Below are positions 55,040-62,217 of a stretch of 64,000 nucleotides of DNA, in pieces (position 1 is the stretch's first letter; each line of letters opens with the position of its first letter). A program made the translations under genes and the position numbers. The notes beneath the pieces are model-generated. The model had not been told where the DNA came from. It made no database searches and worked only from the letters and a program-made list of their open reading frames with translations. The DNA is from Campylobacter lari (GTDB taxonomy: Bacteria > Campylobacterota > Campylobacteria > Campylobacterales > Campylobacteraceae), in NCBI RefSeq assembly GCF_004357905.1, contig NZ_SMTT01000005.1, positions 62,001-126,000 on the forward strand, read 5' to 3'.

Positions 55040-57862
55040 ATGAATGATACTATTAATATAATTGGTGCTAAAGAGAATAATCTTAAAAATATCAACCTAG
55101 AAATTCCTAAAAATAAACTTATAGTTTTTACAGGACTTAGTGGAAGTGGTAAATCCACTTTAGCTTTTGGTACACTTTATGCAGAAGGACAACGCCGCTA
55201 TATTGAGAGTTTAAGTGCTTATGCAAGGCAGTTTTTAGATAAAGTGGGTAAGCCAAATGTTGATAAAATAGAAGGTTTAACTCCTGCTATTGCTATTGAT
55301 CAAAAAACAACTTCTAAAAATCCTCGATCAACTGTTGGGACTATTACTGAAATTTATGATTATTTAAGACTTTTATATGCAAGGATTGGCTCACAACATT
55401 GTCATCAATGTGGCCAAAAAATCTCATCTATGAGTGCAGCAGATATCGTAGGTGAAATCTTAAAGCTTCCAAAAGGGGCAAAAATCATCATTTATGCTCC
55501 TTTGATCAAAGAAAAAAAAGGAACTTTTGCAGATCTTTTGGAAAATTTAGTCGCAAAAGGCTATGTTAGAGCACAAATTGATGGGGTTTTAACGCGTCTT
55601 GATGAGGATATTGAGCTTGCTAAAACTAAAAAACATACAATAAAGCTTGTGATAGATAGACTCCAAGTGCAAGATGATATGTTGGCAAGACTTGCAAGCG
55701 ATATAGAAAAAGGTCTTAGTGAGAGCTTTGGTGAAGTGGAAATTGAAGTTTTAAATAATGAAGAATTAAACATAGCAAAACATTTTCATTATAGTGAGCA
55801 TAATGCTTGTTTTGATTGTAAAATTTCTTTTCCTTTGCTTGAGCCTTTGAGTTTTTCTTTTAATTCTCCAAAAGGTGCTTGTCCAAGTTGTGATGGTCTT
55901 GGTATAAGATATACGCTAGATATGAAAAAGCTTATCAATGAAGAATTAAGCCTAGAAGCAGGAGCTGTAAAGCTATTATATGGGTTTAATAAAAGTTATT
56001 ACTATAAGTTTTTAATGGCCTTTTGCGAGCAAAATGATATAAGGGTAAAAATTCCATATAATGAGCTAAGCGAAGAAGAAAAGCGTCTAGTACTTTATGG
56101 TAATGCCAAGGAAATTAACTTTTTATGGAAAAGACATCGCTTAAATCGCAAATTTGAAGGTGCAGTTAAATATGCTTATGAAATGCTAAAAGATGAAAAA
56201 GATTTAAGCGAGTATATGAGCGAAAAAACTTGTAAAGATTGCAATGGTCATCGTTTAAGAGCTGAGAGTTTAGCTGTAAAAGTTGCTGAAAAAAATTTGG
56301 GTGAAATTTTAGATATGAGCATAGAAAATACTACTGCATTTTTTTCAAAAGAAGCTAATTTTGCATATTTGAGTGAGCAAGAAAGATTGATAGCTAAGCC
56401 TATTTTTAAAGAAATTAATGAAAGATTGTTTTTTCTTTATGATGTAGGACTTGGGTATTTATCCTTAGGGCGTGATGCAAGAACAATTAGTGGAGGTGAA
56501 GCTCAAAGAATTCGTATAGCATCTCAAATTGGTAGTGGTTTAAGTGGGGTGATGTATGTTTTAGATGAGCCTAGCATTGGTTTGCATGAGCGAGATACAG
56601 CAAAACTCATTAAAACTTTAAGAAATCTTCAGCAAAAGGGTAATACTTTAATCGTGGTTGAGCATGATAAAATGACAATAGAAGAAGCAGATTTTATCGT
56701 AGATATTGGTCCAAATGCTGGTAAATTTGGTGGTGAAGTTGTATTTAGTGGAACTTATAAAGAATTATTAAAAAGTAAAAGCCAAACTGCCCTTTATATG
56801 AGTGGTAAAAAGCAAATTGCCCATCAAAAACACAGAGAACAAAAAGATTTTATTAGTTTAAAAGATGTGAGTATTAATAATATTCAAAATTTAAGTGTAG
56901 ATTTTCCATTGCATAATTTAGTAGCAATTACAGGTGTTTCAGGAAGTGGTAAAAGCTCGCTAATCTTGCAAACTTTGCTCCCATTTGCAAAAGAAGAGCT
57001 TAACCGTGCTAAAAAAGTTAAAAAACTAAGTGGGGCTAAGATAGAAGGTTTGGAAAAACTTGATAAGGTAATTTATCTTGATCAAAGTCCTATAGGAAGG
57101 ACTCCTCGTTCAAATCCCGCTACTTATACAGGTGCTATGGATGAAATTCGTAATCTTTTTGCAGCTACCAAAGAAGCTAAAATGCGAGGTTATAAAGCAG
57201 GGCGTTTTTCTTTTAATGTTAAAGGTGGAAGATGTGAAAAGTGTAGTGGCGATGGTGAGATTAAAATCGAAATGCACTTTTTGCCTGATGTGATGGTAAC
57301 TTGTGATGTTTGCAATGGTAAAAGATATAATGATGCAACTTTAGAGATCAAATATAAAGGTAAAAGCATAGCTGATGTTTTAAATATGAGTATTATTGAA
57401 GCAAGTGAGTTTTTTACTTCTGTGCCAAAGATAAAACAAAAGCTTGATACTTTGGTAAAAGTTGGGCTTGATTATCTTACCTTAGGACAAAATGCAACTA
57501 CTTTAAGTGGTGGGGAGGCTCAGCGTATTAAGTTAGCTAAAGAATTAAGCAGAAGCGATACAGGAAAAACTCTTTATATTTTAGATGAACCTACAACAGG
57601 ACTTCATTTTGAAGATGTTAATAAACTTATTGTAGTTTTGCAACATTTAGTTGATCTTGGAAATAGTGTGTTTGTGATAGAGCATAATTTAGATGTGATT
57701 AAAAATGCTGATTATATCATTGATATGGGACCTGAAGGTGGAGTTAAAGGTGGTAAGGTTATAGCTAAAGGTAGCGTTGAAGAGCTTGCTAAAAATCATA
57801 AAAAAAGTGGTTCTTATACAGGGTATTATCTAAATTTAGAGCTAAAAAGCATAAAAAAATAA
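55040..57862 (+). CDS. uvrA: Excinuclease ABC subunit A (UvrA)
   Basis: UvrA finds bulky DNA damage and loads UvrB in nucleotide excision repair. The 940-residue protein has two ABC ATPase modules: Walker A GLSGSGKSTLA near residue 33 and GVSGSGKSSLIL near 635, signatures ISGGEAQRIR and LSGGEAQRIK, and two Walker B DEPSIGLH/DEPTTGLH. Zinc sites are CHQCGQ, CFDCK with CPSCDGLG, and CEKCSGDG with CDVCNGKRY. Length is normal. It is a single gene, convergent with trpB. Confidence 0.98.
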   Translation: MNDTINIIGAKENNLKNINLEIPKNKLIVFTGLSGSGKSTLAFGTLYAEGQRRYIESLSAYARQFLDKVGKPNVDKIEGLTPAIAIDQKTTSKNPRSTVGTITEIYDYLRLLYARIGSQHCHQCGQKISSMSAADIVGEILKLPKGAKIIIYAPLIKEKKGTFADLLENLVAKGYVRAQIDGVLTRLDEDIELAKTKKHTIKLVIDRLQVQDDMLARLASDIEKGLSESFGEVEIEVLNNEELNIAKHFHYSEHNACFDCKISFPLLEPLSFSFNSPKGACPSCDGLGIRYTLDMKKLINEELSLEAGAVKLLYGFNKSYYYKFLMAFCEQNDIRVKIPYNELSEEEKRLVLYGNAKEINFLWKRHRLNRKFEGAVKYAYEMLKDEKDLSEYMSEKTCKDCNGHRLRAESLAVKVAEKNLGEILDMSIENTTAFFSKEANFAYLSEQERLIAKPIFKEINERLFFLYDVGLGYLSLGRDARTISGGEAQRIRIASQIGSGLSGVMYVLDEPSIGLHERDTAKLIKTLRNLQQKGNTLIVVEHDKMTIEEADFIVDIGPNAGKFGGEVVFSGTYKELLKSKSQTALYMSGKKQIAHQKHREQKDFISLKDVSINNIQNLSVDFPLHNLVAITGVSGSGKSSLILQTLLPFAKEELNRAKKVKKLSGAKIEGLEKLDKVIYLDQSPIGRTPRSNPATYTGAMDEIRNLFAATKEAKMRGYKAGRFSFNVKGGRCEKCSGDGEIKIEMHFLPDVMVTCDVCNGKRYNDATLEIKYKGKSIADVLNMSIIEASEFFTSVPKIKQKLDTLVKVGLDYLTLGQNATTLSGGEAQRIKLAKELSRSDTGKTLYILDEPTTGLHFEDVNKLIVVLQHLVDLGNSVFVIEHNLDVIKNADYIIDMGPEGGVKGGKVIAKGSVEELAKNHKKSGSYTGYYLNLELKSIKK

Positions 57863-57864
57863 AT

Positions 57865-57887
57865 TGGTTGAAGTTATTCTTCAACCA
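57865..57887. terminator. Bidirectional terminator between uvrA and trpB
   Basis: TGGTTGAAG and CTTCAACCA pair around TTATT. The right arm overlaps the trpB stop codon, and the stem lies between two convergent genes only 18 bases apart. Confidence 0.82.
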
Positions 57888-59056
57888 TAAATTTCACCTT
57901 TTTTATACTCATAAATACTTTGCATATCTTTATCTCCTCTTCCTGAAAGATTTACAACTATCACACTTTTTTTCTTTAAAGTCGGACAAAGTTTTTCTAA
58001 ATAAGCTAATGCATGTGAGCTTTCAATAGCGGGTATAATACCTTCTTCTTTACATAATAATTTTAAAGCATTAATGCACTCATCATCACTAATAGCATGA
58101 TAACTTGCTCTTTTACTTTCTTGCAAATATGCGTGCAAAGGCCCTATGCCAGGGTAATCAAGCCCAGCAGAAATACTAAAAGTATGAGCAATGTTGCCTT
58201 TATCATCTTGTAAAACTTTAGTTTTCATACCATGGATAATACCTTCTTCGCCTTTAGTAAGTGTGGCTGCATGATAAGGTGTATCTTTTCCTAAACCTGC
58301 TGCTTCAACACCTATAAGCTTAACTTTTTCATCTTTTAAAAATGCATGAAAAATTCCAGCAGCATTGCTACCACCTCCAGCTGCTGCTATGATGTAATCT
58401 ACTTTTTTATTTAATTTTCTAAGTTGCATTTTGCATTCTTTACCTATAATACTTTGAAAATGCGTAACAATTTGTGGATAAGGATAAGGCCCCACTGCAC
58501 TTCCTACTACATAAAATACTTCTTTGGTATTTTTAATCCAAAAATTTAAAGCCTCATCTACCGCATCACTTAAAGTTTTACCTCCACTTTCTACTGCGTG
58601 AACTTTTGCTCCTAAAATCTCCATTTTATAGACATTTAAGGCTTGCCTTTTTACATCAATAGCCCCCATAAATATCTCACATTCAAGTCCCAAAAGTGCT
58701 GCTGCAGTAGCTGTTGCAAGCCCATGTTGTCCTGCTCCGGTTTCTGCAATAATTTTTTTCTTATTCATTTTCTTTGCCATTAAGGCTTGAGCTATGGCAT
58801 TGTTGATCTTATGAGCTCCTGTGTGAGTTAAGTCTTCTCTTTTTAAATAAATTTCATGATTATAAAGCTTGCTTAAATTTTTAGCATGGTATAAAGGCGT
58901 AGGTCTTCCCACATAATTAGCTAAGAGTTCTTTTAATTCTGTGTTAAAATCTTTATCTTTTTTGAGTTTTAAAAAAGCTTTTTCTACTTCATCTAATGCT
59001 ATTTTTACTTCATTTGGCACAAATTGCCCACCAAATTTTCCATAATATTTTTTCAT
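57881..59056 (-). CDS. trpB: Tryptophan synthase beta chain TrpB (orphan)
   Basis: TrpB joins indole and serine to make tryptophan. The 391-residue PLP enzyme shows YGKFGGQFVPNE, KREDLTHTGAHKINNA with the PLP lysine, AETGAGQHGLATATAAALLG with the catalytic glutamate, AAGGGSNAAGIFHAF and VNLSGRGDKDM. All catalytic residues are intact, and it is the standard TrpB1 type. No trpA, trpC, trpD, trpE or trpF gene is near; the next genes are uvrA and a YqaA-like gene. In C. jejuni, as I recall, a whole trpEDFBA operon lies beside uvrA, so this is probably a relic. Alone it could use indole from the gut. Confidence 0.95.
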   Translation of the reverse strand: MKKYYGKFGGQFVPNEVKIALDEVEKAFLKLKKDKDFNTELKELLANYVGRPTPLYHAKNLSKLYNHEIYLKREDLTHTGAHKINNAIAQALMAKKMNKKKIIAETGAGQHGLATATAAALLGLECEIFMGAIDVKRQALNVYKMEILGAKVHAVESGGKTLSDAVDEALNFWIKNTKEVFYVVGSAVGPYPYPQIVTHFQSIIGKECKMQLRKLNKKVDYIIAAAGGGSNAAGIFHAFLKDEKVKLIGVEAAGLGKDTPYHAATLTKGEEGIIHGMKTKVLQDDKGNIAHTFSISAGLDYPGIGPLHAYLQESKRASYHAISDDECINALKLLCKEEGIIPAIESSHALAYLEKLCPTLKKKSVIVVNLSGRGDKDMQSIYEYKKGEIYG

Positions 59057-59152
59057 AGTATTTCCTTAAAATGATTAATAATTTAAAATCAAAAAATGAT
59101 CAACTAAAACTAAAAATGTAAAATAAAAATGATTGAAAATGTAGTAGCAGGC

Positions 59153-59224
59153 TTAACGCCAAGAAAAAGAAGCTTTGTTAAATGAGTATTCTAAATTTAG
59201 TTTAGAAAATTTTTTCCTTTCCAT
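59153..59224 (-). CDS. Candidate 23-residue trp leader peptide
   Basis: A short ORF upstream of trpB, ATG at 59224 and TAA at 59155-59153. It starts MERKKFSKLN and ends SFSWR, with its only tryptophan second from the end. An AAGGA site lies 7 bases before the ATG, and a TAGAAT promoter element lies about 37 bases before it. It sits about 96 bases before trpB, in an otherwise gene-free 5' region of about 195 bases. The layout recalls leader peptides that sense charged tRNA-Trp. No strong terminator hairpin was found after it, and one Trp codon is few, so attenuation is unproven. Confidence 0.5.
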   Translation of the reverse strand: MERKKFSKLNLEYSFNKASFSWR

Positions 59225-59260
59225 AATTTTTCCTTTTAAAAAATTGCCAAATGACTTTAC

Positions 59261-59266
59261 ATTCTA
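59261..59266 (-). promoter_or_regulatory. Likely -10 element for the leader-trpB transcript
   Basis: On the minus strand TTAGAATG carries TAGAAT at the expected distance from the leader ORF. Transcription from here would give a 5' untranslated region of about 195 bases ahead of trpB. Confidence 0.45.
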
Positions 59267-59331
59267 AGATAATTATTATTAAAAATTCTTTAAAATGATA
59301 GTTTATAAAATAAATACTAAGAAAATTTATA

Positions 59332-59775
59332 ATGTTTGATTTTTTATATAATGATATAAGTTATATAGGGCTTTTTGTAGTATGTTTTCTCTCTAGCACG
59401 CTTTTGCCTATGGCTAGCGAGGCTTTTGTGCTTGCTTTTGTGAAATTAGATTTTAATGCTTATATGGTTTTATTTATAGCAAGCTTGGGGAATACTTTGG
59501 GTAGTTTAAGTACCTATGCGTTAGCTTATTTTGGAGAGAGTCAAATTTTGGAAAAATATTTTAAAAACTCTTTATGTAAATTAGAAAAAATCAATGCAAA
59601 CTTTAAAAAATTTGGCTCTTTATATGCTTTTTTTACTTTTTTACCCATAGTGGGAGATCTTTTTGCACTAGGCCTTGGATTTGCTAAGTATTCTTTTTTA
59701 AAAGCAAGTATTTTTATAGCCTTGGGTAAATTAAGTCGTTATGCTTTTGTAATTTTCATAGCAAATTCCATTTAA
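59332..59775 (+). CDS. YqaA/DedA-like membrane protein (SNARE-associated family)
   Basis: A 147-residue inner-membrane protein with about four hydrophobic helices. It is similar to YqaA, the short branch of the DedA/VTT superfamily. The block ASLGNTLGSLSTYALAYFGE and the later FKKFGSLYAFFTFLPIVGDLFALGLGFAKY correspond to the conserved reentrant regions. DedA relatives help move lipid carriers or phospholipids; for YqaA the role is unknown. Its 3' end overlaps the opposing nucleoside hydrolase gene by 45 bases. Confidence 0.82.
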   Translation: MFDFLYNDISYIGLFVVCFLSSTLLPMASEAFVLAFVKLDFNAYMVLFIASLGNTLGSLSTYALAYFGESQILEKYFKNSLCKLEKINANFKKFGSLYAFFTFLPIVGDLFALGLGFAKYSFLKASIFIALGKLSRYAFVIFIANSI

Positions 59776-60738
59776 AAGTCTTGATTTTAAAAGATTTAAA
59801 AGTCTAACATTATCAACATCTTTTAAAACTTTTATGGTGTTTTTTAATTCATGATTTTTCATAGGCATTTTAGAATCTTTAAAACACCTTATCGTGCTTC
59901 CTCTAGCAAAAGTACTATCACAAATGACATCTACTAAATACTCATCAAAATTTGCTAAATTTGGATCAAGCATATAAGCAATAGTTAATGCATCGTGTAT
60001 CCATGTGCCATTTGTGCCTCTTGTTTTGCTTGCATAATCAATCCAAACTCTTAAAGTTTGCACTAAAAAATCACAAAGTGGATTTTGATTTTCTAAAGTA
60101 TTTAAATCTTCATGCGTGAGCATAGTTTGCATTGTTATATTATAAGGAACAAGTGTGATTTTAGCTCTTGAGTTTAAAACTATACTAGCAGCTTCAGGAT
60201 CAAAGCCAAAATTTGTATCTTTGATATGATAAGGCATATCAAAACTCCCACCCATGATAAAAATTTCTTTTACATTTTTATCAAAGTCTTTGAAAAGCTT
60301 CATAGCTATGGCTATATTTGTTAAAGGCCCTATAGCACAAATTGAAATTTCACCTGGGTTTTGCATAATAAGCTTACCCATTTTCATACAAGCATTTGGG
60401 TTTATGTTTTCTAAGATTTTTATAGGTTTTATATGATCCCAAAGATGAGTAAGCTTAAACTCTTCTACGCCTTTATCTAGTCTTTGTCTCCAAAAATGAC
60501 TATTTTCACATAAAGCTTCATGAGCACCTAAATACAAAGGTATATCTAGATTAAGCTTATTTAATAAATCTTTAGCAACACTATAAGCGGTTAAAGCTTG
60601 CACATTACCACTTAAAGTGCTAATCATTTCAAGTTTGATTTCTTTGGAGGCTAAAATAAGTCCAAGGGCTAAACCATCATCAGTATTAGCCCCTGCTATT
60701 CCATTGCCTATATCAGTATCTAAAATAAGGCGTATCAT
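59731..60738 (-). CDS. Inosine/uridine-preferring nucleoside hydrolase
   Basis: The enzyme splits nucleosides into base and ribose with a bound calcium ion. The 335-residue protein starts with LILDTDIGNGIAGANTDDGLAL: the calcium aspartates D7, D9, D20 and D21 are present, with a longer spacer than the common DxDxxxDD. CAIGPLTNIAIAMK near residue 134, FIMGGSFDMPYH, FDPEAASIVLNS and a C-terminal HDALTIAYMLDP with the catalytic-region histidine follow. It overlaps the MHS transporter stop by 4 bases, so uptake and cleavage appear coupled. Base specificity is not evident. Confidence 0.9.
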   Translation of the reverse strand: MIRLILDTDIGNGIAGANTDDGLALGLILASKEIKLEMISTLSGNVQALTAYSVAKDLLNKLNLDIPLYLGAHEALCENSHFWRQRLDKGVEEFKLTHLWDHIKPIKILENINPNACMKMGKLIMQNPGEISICAIGPLTNIAIAMKLFKDFDKNVKEIFIMGGSFDMPYHIKDTNFGFDPEAASIVLNSRAKITLVPYNITMQTMLTHEDLNTLENQNPLCDFLVQTLRVWIDYASKTRGTNGTWIHDALTIAYMLDPNLANFDEYLVDVICDSTFARGSTIRCFKDSKMPMKNHELKNTIKVLKDVDNVRLLNLLKSRLLNGICYENYKSITT

Positions 60739-62087
60739 ATCGCATCTTCTATTAAATTTAAATCCCTACCTCTAGTTTCTGGTGCAAAGAAAGTTGTGAT
60801 AAAACCAATTCCTGCAGTGATAACAAAATACAAGGCTATTGGCCACCAAGTGCCATAATAAGCAAGCAAAGCTGAAGCTATCATAGGAGCGGTTCCTCCT
60901 GAAAGTATAGAGCCAAATTCTTTTGCTAGTGCCATTTTGGTATAGCGATTTTTTGCTCCAAAAAGCTCCACACCCCACGCAGCTTGTACGCCAAAAATTC
61001 CTAAAGATGCTAAAGACATACCTACAATGATAGTTAAAATTACAATAATTTCATTTTTACTATCAAGTAGCATAAAAGCAGGGAAAGCATAAAGCATTAA
61101 AAGCAAGCAAAAGGTTCTATAAGTAATACGCCTTCCAAATTTATCGCTTAAATATCCTGCTAAAGGTATAACCAAAAATCCCACCAAAGAAGCGATAACA
61201 ACAGCAGTTGTGGCTACTGATTTATCAAGAAGTAAAATTTTAGTTACATAACCTACTATAAAGCCTTGTGCAAGATAAGATGGTCCATTTTCTCCTATTC
61301 TTATGCCCACCATAGTCCAAAATGCACGACTTTTCTGCCAAAAAGTTCTTTCATCTTTTTTCATATGTGCTTCATTTTCATGACGAATTTTTAGCATTAA
61401 TTCTTTTTGTTTTTCAAAAACAGGAGTTTCTTTTACATTTAAACGCATATAAACAGCAAAAAGTGCTATAAAAATACTTCCTATAAAAGGAATTCTCCAT
61501 CCCCATTCTTTAAAACTAGCATCATCCATACTTGTAACTAAAAGCCACACGAAAGCTGCAAGCAAGGTTCCGCTGTTTGATCCAAGTGCTATAACAGAAG
61601 AGATTAAACCTCTATGTTTGCTAGGAGCATATTCTCCAAGCATGACAGTCCCACCTGAAAGCTCAGCACCTGCTCCAAAGCCTTGCATAAAACGCAAAAT
61701 AACCAAACATATAGGAGCCCAAATTCCAATTACTGCATAACTTGGTATAAAACCAATTAAAGTAGTTGAAATACCCATTAATGCAATGGTGCTCATTAAT
61801 ACATTTTTTCTTCCGTATTTATCTCCTAAATATCCAAAAAATAAAGCTCCAATAGGTCTAGCAATAAAACCTATACCATAAGTAACAAAACTAAGCAATA
61901 ATGCTATAACAGGAGTTTGTTCAGGAAAGAAAACTTCTGAAAAAACAGTAGCTGCAGCTAAGCCATAAAGTGCAAAATCTGCATATTCCATGGCAGTTCC
62001 TAGCCAACATGAAAATACAGCCTTTTTAAATGCCTTTTTTCCTTGTGGAGTTTGAAAATTTTCATCCGCGATTGATTTTGTTTGCAA
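60735..62087 (-). CDS. MFS transporter, metabolite:H+ symporter (MHS) family
   Basis: A 450-residue proton-coupled transporter with 12 helices. GYLGDKYGRKNVLM between helices 2 and 3 is the MFS signature. ILRFMQGFGAGAELSGGTVMLGEYAP is typical of the MHS group (ProP, KgtP, ShiA), and YLSDKFGRRITYRTF repeats the signature in the second half. The nucleoside hydrolase gene follows in the same operon, so a nucleoside or related substrate is a fair guess. It diverges from polA across a 130-base promoter region. Confidence 0.9.
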   Translation of the reverse strand: MQTKSIADENFQTPQGKKAFKKAVFSCWLGTAMEYADFALYGLAAATVFSEVFFPEQTPVIALLLSFVTYGIGFIARPIGALFFGYLGDKYGRKNVLMSTIALMGISTTLIGFIPSYAVIGIWAPICLVILRFMQGFGAGAELSGGTVMLGEYAPSKHRGLISSVIALGSNSGTLLAAFVWLLVTSMDDASFKEWGWRIPFIGSIFIALFAVYMRLNVKETPVFEKQKELMLKIRHENEAHMKKDERTFWQKSRAFWTMVGIRIGENGPSYLAQGFIVGYVTKILLLDKSVATTAVVIASLVGFLVIPLAGYLSDKFGRRITYRTFCLLLMLYAFPAFMLLDSKNEIIVILTIIVGMSLASLGIFGVQAAWGVELFGAKNRYTKMALAKEFGSILSGGTAPMIASALLAYYGTWWPIALYFVITAGIGFITTFFAPETRGRDLNLIEDAI

Positions 62088-62217
62088 GATTAAACCTTTG
62101 TTTTAAATTTAAAATATAATTGTAACTAAAATGCTTAAAATGGAAATTTAATACTTTTTACCGACTTTTAAATAATTTTGGGCGATAATTATTATTATTT
62201 TTTAATATAGGAAAAAA

